A stretch of 28,010 nucleotides of DNA from CAYFUR01 sp964346275 (GTDB taxonomy: Bacteria; Sumerlaeota; Sumerlaeia; SLMS01): assembly GCA_964346275.1 (NCBI GenBank), contig CAYFUR010000049.1:1-28010 (forward strand), written 5' to 3'. Shown piece after piece: positions 6,624-15,515 of this stretch. The notes beneath the pieces were generated by a model, which was not told the DNA's origin, made no database searches, and saw only the letters and a program-made list of their open reading frames with translations. A program made the translations under genes and the position numbers. Position 1 is the first letter of the stretch; every line of letters starts with the position of its first letter.

Positions 6624-9286
6624 CAGGTCATGACCTTTTTCGTGGTGCCGGGCTTCCAGGCGGGATTGAGTATGGACTGGGCGGCGGGAGAGTCCTTCAT
6701 GGGTAAAACGGTGCGGCGCTTGCCATCGAATTTTTCCAGGGCTCCGGCAATGGCGGGAGCCGTTGGCACCAGGCCGATCTCGCCGACCCCGCGGGCGCCA
6801 TAGGGCGTCTCGGGATCCGGCTCCTCCACCATGATCGTTTCGATCTCCGGCATCTGGTGCGCCCGCAGTACGTGGAGGTCGCGGATGCGAGGTGTTTTGA
6901 TTTCCCCCTGTTCGCACACGTATTCTTCGCTCAGCGCATAGCCAAGCCCCATGTGAACCGACCCCTCCACCTGGCCCTCGAGAAGCACGGGATTCATGAC
7001 CTTGCCCACATCGTGCGCCGCGATAATCTTCGCCACACGGCCATCGTCGTCGAGGATCGCAACCTGGGTGGCGAAGCCATAGGTCAGATGCGTCTTGGGC
7101 TCCTCGACATCGGCACCGAGCTTTGAAGTATACGTGCAGGCATAATCGCCGCGATATTCCTGGCCCACCAGGTCCGCAAGGGTTTTTCCCGCATCCAGAT
7201 CCGCCTTGAGTTTCTGCGCCGCCTCGCGCGTTGCCACGCATCCAAGCACCGTTCCGCGACTAGCCGTGGTCTGGCCGCAATCCAGATCGGCCGTCGTGTC
7301 CGTCGCCGCTTCGAAGCACTCGGGCGCCAGCCCCGTCTCCTCGCAAGCCGTTTGGATGAGGACGGTAAACAGGCCCTGGCCCATTTCCGTGAAGCCTGTC
7401 CGGATCACCGCTTTTCCGGAATCCTCGATTCGTATAGACGCCTTGCCGAGATCCGGCATACCGTTTCCGATTCCGACGTTTTTGATTCCACAGGCGATGC
7501 CCGCATATTTTGCCGATCGAAAGGCGTCCTTGACGGCGAGCAGCGTCTTCTCCATGCCGAAGGGCTTGTCGAGCTTTTGGCCGGTGCAGAACCGGTCGCC
7601 CTGTCGCAGAATGTTCCGCCAGCGGATCTCCCACTCGTCGATCCCCACCTTCTCCGCCAGCCGGCTGAGGAGTTGTTCGATCCCGAAGGCGACCTGATTC
7701 ACTCCAAAGCCGCGCATGGCCCCGCAGGGTGGATTGTTTGTGTAAACGGCCTTCGACTCGATGTCCACGTTGGCATACTTGTAAGGCCCGGTAACGTGCC
7801 CCGCGGCCCGCTCCAGCACCTTCGCGCCCACGGAGGCGTAAGCGCCCTTATCCCCCACCATGCGCGCCTCTATCGCGGCGAGGCGGCCTTCCCCGTCACA
7901 GCCGATGCGGATGTGCATGCGGATCGGGTGGCGCTTGGGATGGAGGCGCATGCTTTCTTCCCGAGTCAGCGTGCATTTCACCGGCATACCCGAAAGCACA
8001 GAGGCGAGGCTCACCTGGGCCTGGATGCTCAAATCCTCCTTGCCGCCGAAGGCGCCTCCGTTGGAGACGAGCCGGACTTCGATGTCTTCGCGCTTCCAAC
8101 CCAAAACGGACGCGATCTGGCGCTGGTCGTCGAAGACTCCCTGGCCCTGTGTATAGACGAGCAGTTTCGCCGCCCCGTTCTCCATCGGCTGGGCAATGCA
8201 GGCCTCGGGTTCGAGGAAGAGATGCTCGATCGCCTGAGTGCGGAATTCATCGTCCACGACGTGGGCGCACTCGTGAAGTGCCTTTTCAGCATCCCCCCGC
8301 TTGACTTTGGAAGACGAAAGCAGGTTCCCCTTCGGATGGATTTTCGGCGCATCGGCAGCCAGCGCCTCATCCGGATTCGCGATGGGCTTTCGCACTTCAT
8401 AATCGACTTCGACAAGCTGCGCGGCCTCCCGGGCAAGCTGCTGGCTGTCCGCTACCACGACCGCCAGAACATCGCCGACAAATCGAGTCTCTTCGCCCTC
8501 CGCAACCAGGATGGGCCAGTCATTAACAATAAGCCCCACATAGCGGCTGCCGGGGACGTCTTGAGCCGTATAGACATGATGGACGCCTTCGACCTCGAGT
8601 GCCGGCGCGGGGTTAATTCCCTTGACCAGGGCACGCGGATGGTCGCTGAATCTCAGGGCGGCGTATTTCATCCCCGGCACCACCATGTCGTCGATGTAGC
8701 GCCAATCGCCCAGCACAAACTGCTGCGAACGAAACCGGTCGAGTCCCGTGCCGACGCGCCCGCTCTGATCCGTCCGGGGCAACGGCTCGCCCCGTTTCGC
8801 CCGGGCGTATAGATCAATCGCATCGATGATCTTCACATATCCCGTGCAGCGGCAGAGATGCTGCTTCAGCGCGTTGGCGATATCCTCGCGCGAGGGATCC
8901 GGTTTCTTCGCAATCAACTCGATGGCGCGAACCGCCATGCCGGGAATACAGAACCCGCATTGAAGGCCGCCGGAACGAGCGAAGCAATCGGCCACGAGGG
9001 TGCGGTCTTCCTCGGGCACACCTTCAAGGGTGACAACGCTTTTTCCCTCTACCTTTGCCATTTTCAGGGCACAGGAAAGGCGCGCGCGTCCATCGATCAA
9101 CACGGCACAACACCCACAAGCCGCCTGGGGGGAACACCCATTTTTCGGAGAGATCAGAGCGAAATCTTCGCGCAGAACTTCGAGCAGGGTGCGCTCCGGA
9201 TCGATTTCCGGGGCAACCCATTCGCCGTTGAGCTGAAATTGCACGGGGCGCGTGTTAAGCGCTTGTTTTTCAGTAATGACCGACAT
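6623..9286 (-). CDS. XdhD-like fused molybdenum hydroxylase ([2Fe-2S] plus molybdopterin domains)
   Basis: An 887-residue xanthine dehydrogenase-family protein with iron-sulfur and molybdenum parts on one chain and no FAD domain, the layout of E. coli XdhD and of selenium-dependent xanthine dehydrogenases. A plant-type [2Fe-2S] site uses Cys51, 57, 60 and 72, with one residue more than usual between the first two cysteines. A second site uses Cys110, 113, 145 and 147. Molybdopterin motifs include GGAFGGKE, GAMRGFG and EMGQGL. The catalytic Glu lies in GVGEIG (about residue 836). It probably hydroxylates a purine or another N-heterocycle in the cytoplasm. Electrons must leave to a separate acceptor; the YgfK-like protein (11507-13528) is a candidate. 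The ATG at 9286 is the last start before the conserved region; no good ribosome site is visible there or at the upstream ATG (9328). Selenium dependence is inferred from family and neighbour only. Confidence 0.88.
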   Translation of the reverse strand: MSVITEKQALNTRPVQFQLNGEWVAPEIDPERTLLEVLREDFALISPKNGCSPQAACGCCAVLIDGRARLSCALKMAKVEGKSVVTLEGVPEEDRTLVADCFARSGGLQCGFCIPGMAVRAIELIAKKPDPSREDIANALKQHLCRCTGYVKIIDAIDLYARAKRGEPLPRTDQSGRVGTGLDRFRSQQFVLGDWRYIDDMVVPGMKYAALRFSDHPRALVKGINPAPALEVEGVHHVYTAQDVPGSRYVGLIVNDWPILVAEGEETRFVGDVLAVVVADSQQLAREAAQLVEVDYEVRKPIANPDEALAADAPKIHPKGNLLSSSKVKRGDAEKALHECAHVVDDEFRTQAIEHLFLEPEACIAQPMENGAAKLLVYTQGQGVFDDQRQIASVLGWKREDIEVRLVSNGGAFGGKEDLSIQAQVSLASVLSGMPVKCTLTREESMRLHPKRHPIRMHIRIGCDGEGRLAAIEARMVGDKGAYASVGAKVLERAAGHVTGPYKYANVDIESKAVYTNNPPCGAMRGFGVNQVAFGIEQLLSRLAEKVGIDEWEIRWRNILRQGDRFCTGQKLDKPFGMEKTLLAVKDAFRSAKYAGIACGIKNVGIGNGMPDLGKASIRIEDSGKAVIRTGFTEMGQGLFTVLIQTACEETGLAPECFEAATDTTADLDCGQTTASRGTVLGCVATREAAQKLKADLDAGKTLADLVGQEYRGDYACTYTSKLGADVEEPKTHLTYGFATQVAILDDDGRVAKIIAAHDVGKVMNPVLLEGQVEGSVHMGLGYALSEEYVCEQGEIKTPRIRDLHVLRAHQMPEIETIMVEEPDPETPYGARGVGEIGLVPTAPAIAGALEKFDGKRRTVLPMKDSPAAQSILNPAWKPGTTKKVMT

Positions 9287-9427
9287 GGAGGGAAAAAGCC
9301 TTTTCGAGGAACATTGGGGGCCTAGCATCAACGGCCAACAGCGTATTTCCCCAAAAAAATCGGTGACGATCAAGAAGAAAACTCGCTGCCGGGCCGGGGA
9401 AAAATCCACATTTATCTCATCTCTCCC

Positions 9428-9454
9428 TTGCATTGGCCGAGCAGCCTGTATAAG
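9428..9454 (+). promoter_or_regulatory. Possible sigma70-type promoter for the betaine synthesis gene
   Basis: TTGCAT (9428-9433) and TATAAG (9449-9454) resemble -35 and -10 boxes and lie about 105 bases upstream of the methyltransferase start, in the 280-base divergent spacer. The 15-base gap is shorter than the usual 16-18, so this is weak evidence. Confidence 0.25.
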
Positions 9455-9523
9455 AGTGCTATGGTCCGGTCGTATGGCCGCCTACTTATTACTCAAAAAA
9501 GAGAATGGACCTCATCTGTAGCA

Positions 9524-9540
9524 CGCGAGATTTGCTCGCG
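9524..9540 (+). promoter_or_regulatory. Leader hairpin just upstream of the methyltransferase ribosome site
   Basis: CGCGAG (9524-9529) and CTCGCG (9535-9540) form a perfect G+C-rich 6-bp stem with the five-base loop ATTTG. It ends 11 bases before the AGGAG ribosome site at 9551. No T-run follows, so it does not look like a terminator. It could be an operator half-site pair or an RNA element tuning translation. The symmetry is seen; the function is inferred. Confidence 0.4.
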
Positions 9541-9566
9541 AATTTCAGAAAGGAGACTATTTGCCG

Positions 9567-11237
9567 ATGAGCGTGAAACCAAAGAATATCCAGGATTTTG
9601 GGGAAGACCCCGTCGAGACCCGCTCCACCGAGCACTACAAAGATGAATACATCTATGGATTCGTCGACAAGTGGGACATGCTGATTGATTGGAACGCCCG
9701 CGCGGACTCAGAAGGGGATTTCTTCATCGAACAATTGCGCCGGCGTGGAGCGAAACGAATCCTGGATGTTGCAACAGGAACGGGTTTCCACACGGTCCAA
9801 TTGCTGCGGGCCGGCTTTGAAGTCATCAGTGTGGATGGCTCGGCGGAAATGCTGGCCAAATCATTTCAAAACGGGCGCGACGCAGGCTTCATCGTGCGAA
9901 CAGTCTGTGCCGACTGGCGCTGGCTTTGCCGGGACGTTCACGCCAAGTTCGACGCCATTGTTTGCCTGGGCAATTCCTTCACTCACCTGTTCGATGAAAG
10001 GGATCGCCGAAAGGCGCTGGCCGAGTTTTATTCCCTCCTCAAGCACGATGGCATTCTGATCCTTGACCAAAGAAATTATGACAGCCTTCTCGACGACGGA
10101 TTCAGCTCAAAACATATTTATTATTACTGCGGAGAAAACGTCTCCGCCGAGCCCGAATATGTCGACGACGGCCTCGCCCGCTTCCGCTACGAATTTCCCG
10201 ATGGAAGTGTCTATCACCTCAACATGTGCCCGATCCGCAAAGATTATGTTCGCAATCTCATGATGGAAGTGGGTTTCACCGGCGTCAGGACCTTTGGCGA
10301 CTTTAAAGAAACTTATCATGCCAGCGAACCGGATTTCTTCGTGCATATTGCGAGCAAAAGCTACTTTGAGGAAGGAAAGGACCAGCAAGTCATGAGTGAA
10401 CCCCTCTACTCCGATGTGGTTGAAACAGCCCGCGAGTATTACAACAGCGAAGACGCCGATCACTTTTACTATCTCGTCTGGGGCGGAGAAGACATCCACG
10501 TCGGCGTTTACGAGACGGACAACGTAACCATCGCCGATGCCAGCCGCCTGACTATTGAGCGGATGCTCTCTCATATAGACGAGCCCACGCGGGATACGCG
10601 CATCCTCGATATCGGGTCGGGCTATTCCGGAACCGGACGCCACCTGGCGCAGAAGTACGGCTGCAATGTGGCCTGTCTCAATCTCAGCGAAAAGCAAAAC
10701 GAACGGGCCCGCCAAAAGAACAAGGAAGCCCACGTGGAAGCGCTGGTGAACGTGATCGACGGCAGCTTCGAGTCGATCCCCGCACCCGCGGAATCCATGG
10801 ACATTGTCTGGTGCCAGGACGCCATCCTCCACAGCGCCCACCGCATGCGCATTTTCGAGGAAGTCAACCGCGTTCTCGTGCCTGGCGGCGTGTTCCTCTT
10901 CACCGACCCCATGATGGCTCCCGGCGTTGATACCAGCGAATTGCAGCCGATTCTCGACCGCATCAACCTCGCCTCCCTCGGCGATATTGAAACCTACGAA
11001 AAATACGCCAAAGCGCTGGGGTGGGAACGCGAAGCCTGGGAAGACCTGACCGAGCACCTGACCACTCATTACGGCCGGGTCAAGCAGACCATCGACCAGG
11101 AATACGACCAACTCGTGCGCCACTGCACCGAGGAATACCTCGAAAACATGAGGAAAGGCCTTCAACACTGGGTTGATGGCGGCCGCGGCGGCAAGCTCCA
11201 GTGGGGCATCGTGAAGTATCGCAAGCCGGCCAAGTGA
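9567..11237 (+). CDS. gsmt-sdmt: Fused glycine/sarcosine and sarcosine/dimethylglycine N-methyltransferase (betaine synthesis)
   Basis: A 556-residue cytoplasmic protein with two SAM-dependent methyltransferase domains. The first (about 20-265) has motif I ILDVATGTGFHT at 65-76 and long stretches I recognise as glycine/sarcosine methyltransferase (GFVDKWDMLIDW, DGSAEMLAKSF, LGNSFTHLFDERDRRKALAEF). The second (about 280-555) has YYNSEDADHFYYLVWGGEDI and motif I ILDIGSGYSGTG at 346-357, typical of sarcosine/dimethylglycine methyltransferase. Together they convert glycine to glycine betaine in three methylations, an osmoprotectant route of halophiles. In Ectothiorhodospira the two are separate; in Actinopolyspora they are fused, as here. 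The ATG at 9567 gives 11 bases from GGAG; an in-frame TTG at 9561 is better spaced and adds two residues. A strong terminator follows, so it is probably a single-gene transcript, possibly osmotically controlled. Confidence 0.95.
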   Translation: MSVKPKNIQDFGEDPVETRSTEHYKDEYIYGFVDKWDMLIDWNARADSEGDFFIEQLRRRGAKRILDVATGTGFHTVQLLRAGFEVISVDGSAEMLAKSFQNGRDAGFIVRTVCADWRWLCRDVHAKFDAIVCLGNSFTHLFDERDRRKALAEFYSLLKHDGILILDQRNYDSLLDDGFSSKHIYYYCGENVSAEPEYVDDGLARFRYEFPDGSVYHLNMCPIRKDYVRNLMMEVGFTGVRTFGDFKETYHASEPDFFVHIASKSYFEEGKDQQVMSEPLYSDVVETAREYYNSEDADHFYYLVWGGEDIHVGVYETDNVTIADASRLTIERMLSHIDEPTRDTRILDIGSGYSGTGRHLAQKYGCNVACLNLSEKQNERARQKNKEAHVEALVNVIDGSFESIPAPAESMDIVWCQDAILHSAHRMRIFEEVNRVLVPGGVFLFTDPMMAPGVDTSELQPILDRINLASLGDIETYEKYAKALGWEREAWEDLTEHLTTHYGRVKQTIDQEYDQLVRHCTEEYLENMRKGLQHWVDGGRGGKLQWGIVKYRKPAK

Positions 11238-11281
11238 AGCTTGCCAGGGAGTAACTCCGACAATCCATAAGCCCGATCCAT

Positions 11282-11316
11282 TTGGGGAGCGGCCACTGGC
11301 CCCTCCCCAATTTTCT
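11282..11316 (+). terminator. Rho-independent terminator after gsmt-sdmt
   Basis: TTGGGGAG (11282-11289) pairs with CTCCCCAA (11303-11310). Inside, GGCC pairs with GGCC around an ACT loop, with one C-C mismatch between the two stems. TTTTCT follows. The outer A pairs run into the T-tract, a classic intrinsic terminator 45 bases after the stop codon. It separates gsmt-sdmt from the YgfK-like gene. Confidence 0.87.
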
Positions 11317-11506
11317 ATTCATCAAGGAGGAGTTTTTCGGAAAGCCTGCCGTAATCGGGGATGCTTCGCGCCCGCCGCATTCGAGCGGAGGGGAAAGTGA
11401 ATGCGCGCCCAAAGCTTTTCCGCCCCCACTTCGAAACACACTTGCGCGGCTGGCAGTTTTGTGGCTTTTTGTCCCGTTGAAAAACCGAAGAGGACATGCT
11501 ACGCCC

Positions 11507-13528
11507 ATGGCAGAATTAATCCCCGCACCTTTCCGCGACCTTGTCACGCGTCTATACCTGGAACCGGAGCGTCAGGACACCCTGTTCGACCTTCCCCGGC
11601 GGAGCTGGTATCTTCCGTCGGCTGAATCCCCTGACACCAGTGTCGCCTTTCATGGCCACGCCGCTGGCAATCCTGTCGGCCCCGCCTCCGGGCCTCATAC
11701 GCAAATGGCCCAGAACCTTGTGCTCGCATATATCGCCGGCTCAAGGATCATGGAACTGAAGACCGTCCAAATCCTGGACCGGCTCGACATTCCCCGCCCG
11801 TGTATCGACATGGCCAATGTCGGCTATAACGTCGAATGGTCGCAGGAATTGCGCGTCGAGGAGTCGCTCCGGGAATACGTCGCCGGGATGATGCTGATCG
11901 AAATGTTGCGCCAGACGCACCCGGACGCCCCCGAATCACTGCGCCAGAAACCGGGAAGCGTCATCTATGACATCAGTCTCGGCTACGACCTGGAAGGGAT
12001 CCGAAGCGACAAGATTCAGCGCTATCTGGACAGCATGAGGGATGCAACGTCCGTGATCGAGTCCCTGCGAAAAGAGATTCCCTCGGAATTTGCCAGGGCG
12101 CGCGAACTGGAGTATCCCAAGCAGATTTCCCAATCCGTCACGCTCTCCACCTTTCACGGCTGTCCCACCGGCGAGATCGAGCGGATTTGCGAGTTTCTCA
12201 TGGGCGAGCGGGATCTCGACGTCATCGTGAAGATGAATCCCCCCACGCTCGGCAAGGACCATTTGGAGCCGCTCCTGAACGAGACACTTGGTTACCAGGG
12301 CATTCGTGTGGCTCCGCACGCCTACGATGCCTGCCAGACATTCGACGAGGCCGTGGAGATGAGTCGCCGGCTCAGCACCTACGCAAGAATCCGTGGCCGG
12401 CGCTTTGGCTGCAAGTTCAGCAACACCCTCGAAGTCATCAACCATCGCGACTTTTTTACAGAAGAGAACGATGTCATGTTCCTGTCCGGCCCGCCCCTCC
12501 ATGCGATCACAATGGTCCTCACCGAGCGTTTCCGCCAGGCCCTCGGGCCGGAGTTTCCCATCTCATTCAGCGCCGGTGTCACAAAGGACAACTTCCCCGG
12601 CATGGTGGCCTGCGGCATGGTGCCAATCACCACGTGCAGCGACTTGCTGAAGACCGGCGGGTATGGACGGCTTCCCGGCTATCTGAAAAACCTCGAGAAG
12701 GAGATGAACGCCGTGGGAGCTGGCTCCATCGAAGAGTATATCCTCTCCGCCCACGGCCAGGCCGCCCGCGCCTGGGAAGAATTTGGCGCCGAAGGGCAGG
12801 AGGCGGTTCGTCTCGCCAGCCTGTTCAACCACACGTTGCTGGCGGAAAAAGCCCAGCAGGATCCGCGCTATCACGCCGACAAAAACAGCAAGCCGCCAAA
12901 GCGCATCGATTCCCACCTGGAGATTTTCGACTGCATCACCTGTAACAAGTGCATTCCCGTCTGCCCCAACGACGCAAACTTCACCTATCCGACGCCGAAG
13001 GTCGACTTTGAATACTCCGACATACTCGTGGCATCCGACGGATCCATGACCCCGGGCGAGCGGCATCACTTTTTCATCGAGAAAGCCAATCAGATCGCCA
13101 ACTACCAGGAATTCTGTAACGAATGCGGAAACTGCGACACATTCTGCCCTGAATACGGAGGGCCGTATATCGAGAAGCCCGGCTTTTACAGGACAGAAAA
13201 GAGCTGGCAGGAAGCCGCCCCGCGCGACGGATTTGTGGTGATGAAAACGAAAAGAGGGGGGTGGATCAAAGGCCGCATCAAAGGCCGGGAATACCAGCTC
13301 ATTTATCTGGAAAACCTTCCCGAATGGCATCTCAACGACGGCGTCGTGGAGGCCAGTATCTCTCCCTCGGACCATGAAATTATTCGAATCCAGCCCCTGA
13401 AAGAATTGACCACGCCCCACAGGGTCGATATGGGCATCTATCATACCCTGAGGAATCTGTGGCAGGGCATCACAGACCAAAGCCATTTGAATCAAATCAA
13501 CGCCGCATGGGCCGCGGAAGCCCCTTAG
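11507..13528 (+). CDS. ygfK: YgfK-like iron-sulfur protein (putative selenate reductase family) lacking the flavoprotein domain
   Basis: A 673-residue protein aligning by eye with E. coli YgfK at both ends. The N-terminal TIM-barrel-like part (about 1-400) shares GPASGPHTQMAQN, ELKTVQILDRL, LSTFHGCP and TTCSDLLKTGGY-type blocks. The C-terminal part carries two [4Fe-4S] motifs: Cys476, 479, 482 and 486 (CITCNKCIPVCP) and Cys537, 540, 543 and 547 (CNECGNCDTFCP). YgfK is about 1030 residues because a GltD-like FAD/NAD(P)H domain lies between these parts. Here only about 80-90 residues fill that gap, with no GxGxxG nucleotide motif. The ATG at 11507 matches the family N-terminus; upstream in-frame codons are not conserved. 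The family is associated with selenium-dependent molybdenum hydroxylases, fitting the nearby XdhD-like gene. Likely an electron-transfer or maturation partner. The true activity of YgfK is unsettled. The GH20 gene follows after 13 bases. Confidence 0.85.
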   Translation: MAELIPAPFRDLVTRLYLEPERQDTLFDLPRRSWYLPSAESPDTSVAFHGHAAGNPVGPASGPHTQMAQNLVLAYIAGSRIMELKTVQILDRLDIPRPCIDMANVGYNVEWSQELRVEESLREYVAGMMLIEMLRQTHPDAPESLRQKPGSVIYDISLGYDLEGIRSDKIQRYLDSMRDATSVIESLRKEIPSEFARARELEYPKQISQSVTLSTFHGCPTGEIERICEFLMGERDLDVIVKMNPPTLGKDHLEPLLNETLGYQGIRVAPHAYDACQTFDEAVEMSRRLSTYARIRGRRFGCKFSNTLEVINHRDFFTEENDVMFLSGPPLHAITMVLTERFRQALGPEFPISFSAGVTKDNFPGMVACGMVPITTCSDLLKTGGYGRLPGYLKNLEKEMNAVGAGSIEEYILSAHGQAARAWEEFGAEGQEAVRLASLFNHTLLAEKAQQDPRYHADKNSKPPKRIDSHLEIFDCITCNKCIPVCPNDANFTYPTPKVDFEYSDILVASDGSMTPGERHHFFIEKANQIANYQEFCNECGNCDTFCPEYGGPYIEKPGFYRTEKSWQEAAPRDGFVVMKTKRGGWIKGRIKGREYQLIYLENLPEWHLNDGVVEASISPSDHEIIRIQPLKELTTPHRVDMGIYHTLRNLWQGITDQSHLNQINAAWAAEAP

Positions 13529-13541
13529 AGGACAACCCGAC

Positions 13542-15515
13542 ATGAAACGATACGCTCGCTATTTCTACTCAGCACTGGTCGCCGGCCTTATGGCGCTTCC
13601 GTTTACCGGTAACGGCCAGGAACCAGAGCCCCTCGAACTGGTTCCCACGCCGGCTTCCATCGAGCACAAAGACGGGAACTTTCTCCTTGCGGAGGAAACG
13701 CGCATCTTTCTTCCCAAGAACATCGAGCGTCCCGAGTGGCTGGCGGTCCGCGAACTGGAAGAGGTGATCCGGGAGAATACGGGCATCGATGTGACTCTCG
13801 ACCGCCTTGGCCTGGACCCCGTCGATACGGATCAGCCGGTTATCCTTCAGGTCCAGGACCCCCCCATTGTGGCGCCCGGCAAAAAGGATGGCTATACGCT
13901 GAAAATCGCCGAAGGTGATATACACATCACGGGACGCTCGGCGAGCGGCCTGCTTTACGGCATCAAAACGCTCCAGCAACTGGTGCAGCAGTTTGGATCC
14001 GAGATTCCCGCCATGATTATCCAGGACGAGCCCGCTTTTCTCTATCGCGGTGTCTACCACGATGTATCGCGCGGTAAAGTCCCGCGCGTGGAAACGATCA
14101 AATGGCTGGTTGATTATCTCGCCGACCGCAAAGTGAACATGTTCCAGCTGTATATCGAACATCCGTTCATGTTCCGCTTTGATCCCGACATCGCCCAGAA
14201 TCAGGACGGTCTGACGCCGGAGGAGATCCTGGAAATCCAGGAGTTCTGCCAGGACCGCCGGGTGGACTTTGTCCCGAGCCTGCAGTCTTTCGGGCACATG
14301 GCCGGTGTCTTCAGCCTGCCCAAGTATCGCGAACTGGCGGAAGTGGAGCTGGAAACGTCCTGGGAGGATCTGACCTGGCACGAGCGCATGGTCGGGGCCA
14401 CGCTCAACCCGAAGGACCCCGAAGCCATCGAAGTCCTGGAAAACATGTATGATGACTATCTCCCCCTTTTCGATTCCAGCTTCGTGAATGTCTGCGCCGA
14501 CGAAACATACGATCTCGGAAAGACGAAGAACAAGGAACTGGCGGAGGAAATCGGAAAAGAGCGCCTCTACCTCCAGCACATCGACTACTTGAACGACCTG
14601 ACGCAAAAATATGACAAGCGCATGATGTTTTGGGGAGACATCGTTAAGAAAGACGAATCCGTCGTCCCGGATATTCCCAAGGACGCCATTCTTCTCAATT
14701 GGGGTTACTCGCGGGATTTCAATTTCGACAGCACAAAGCTCTTTACAGACCATGACCTGGACGTCTTCGTCTGTCCCGGCACGAGTGGCTGGAACCAGAT
14801 TCTCAATATGCTCGACAACGCCGGCTTGAATATACGCCGCCACGCGAAAGCGGGACAGCGCCACGGGGCGATCGGGTTTTTAAACACCGATTGGGGCGAT
14901 CACGGCCACTACAATCTTCTTTCCGGCTCCCTTCAGCCTTTCGCTCTCGGCGCCGCCGTCGCCTGGAACCCAAACGCGCCCGAGCGAAAAGAATTTGACC
15001 GGATCTGGAACAAGCACGTCTTCGGCGATCCCGAGGCGAAAGGAATCCAGGCGCTCCGCGAAGTCACCGCGATCTCTCTGGACCACCTCACCTGGCGCGA
15101 GTTCTACCACCCGCTTTCCAATGCGGAAGTGCTTGAGGACTATACGCGGGAAGAAGCACAGCAGCTCGTTCTGAAAGGACGCCAGGCGGCAAGTGTCTTC
15201 GAAGAGTATGAGCGCGAGATGGAAGAGGACGCCTGGATTGCCACGGAACTCGCGCATACCTCCAAGATGATGGCTCTGCTCGGCCAGAAAGTCCTGATCG
15301 TTCGCGACCTGCAGGAAGCGGAAGCGCCGGATGAAAAGCTCGCCCAGCGCCTCGATACTTTTTCAGACCGGCTGGCGGGCCTTTACGGCGAATACGAGAA
15401 GCTCTGGCTCGCGCGCAATAAGCCCTCGGAGCTTTTCAAAATCGGCGAGAAGATGAATGCGCTGATCATCGAAGCGCAGGCGGAAGCCGCCCGGCTGCGC
15501 GTGGGAAGCGAATAA
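13542..15515 (+). CDS. Exported GH20 beta-N-acetylhexosaminidase
   Basis: A 657-residue exported glycosidase. A signal peptide occupies about residues 1-25 (cleavage near TGNG-Q). A GH20b-type alpha/beta N-domain covers about 30-160, including the conserved SASGLLYGIKTLQQL, and the catalytic barrel about 165-500, opening with RGVYHDVSRGKVP. The catalytic pair is Asp320-Glu321 in NVCADETYDLG; GH20 enzymes use this Asp to position the substrate N-acetyl group and the Glu as acid/base. The usual GGDE is CADE here. A helical C-terminal region (about 510-657) follows. It probably releases terminal GlcNAc or GalNAc from glycans or peptidoglycan fragments in the periplasm or outside. The ribosome site AGAGGA overlaps the stop codon of the YgfK-like gene, so the two are probably co-transcribed despite unrelated roles. 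Confidence 0.92.
   Translation: MKRYARYFYSALVAGLMALPFTGNGQEPEPLELVPTPASIEHKDGNFLLAEETRIFLPKNIERPEWLAVRELEEVIRENTGIDVTLDRLGLDPVDTDQPVILQVQDPPIVAPGKKDGYTLKIAEGDIHITGRSASGLLYGIKTLQQLVQQFGSEIPAMIIQDEPAFLYRGVYHDVSRGKVPRVETIKWLVDYLADRKVNMFQLYIEHPFMFRFDPDIAQNQDGLTPEEILEIQEFCQDRRVDFVPSLQSFGHMAGVFSLPKYRELAEVELETSWEDLTWHERMVGATLNPKDPEAIEVLENMYDDYLPLFDSSFVNVCADETYDLGKTKNKELAEEIGKERLYLQHIDYLNDLTQKYDKRMMFWGDIVKKDESVVPDIPKDAILLNWGYSRDFNFDSTKLFTDHDLDVFVCPGTSGWNQILNMLDNAGLNIRRHAKAGQRHGAIGFLNTDWGDHGHYNLLSGSLQPFALGAAVAWNPNAPERKEFDRIWNKHVFGDPEAKGIQALREVTAISLDHLTWREFYHPLSNAEVLEDYTREEAQQLVLKGRQAASVFEEYEREMEEDAWIATELAHTSKMMALLGQKVLIVRDLQEAEAPDEKLAQRLDTFSDRLAGLYGEYEKLWLARNKPSELFKIGEKMNALIIEAQAEAARLRVGSE

Noticed and set aside
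7352..8812. Open frame of 486 codons on the plus strand, antisense to the molybdenum hydroxylase
   Set aside because: No recognisable motif; the minus strand has intact iron-sulfur and molybdopterin motifs throughout.
6623..9286. Selenocysteine codon in the molybdenum hydroxylase
   Set aside because: No in-frame TGA occurs; selenium in this enzyme family is a labile cofactor, so the sequence cannot show it.
11324..11332. Strong Shine-Dalgarno-like AAGGAGGAG after the gsmt-sdmt terminator
   Set aside because: No ATG, GTG or TTG follows at a usable distance and no conserved short protein is visible; the YgfK-like start is 175 bases away.
11282..11506. N-terminal extension of the YgfK-like protein by 75 codons
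   Set aside because: The extension overlaps the terminator hairpin, has no family similarity, and the protein from 11507 begins like YgfK.
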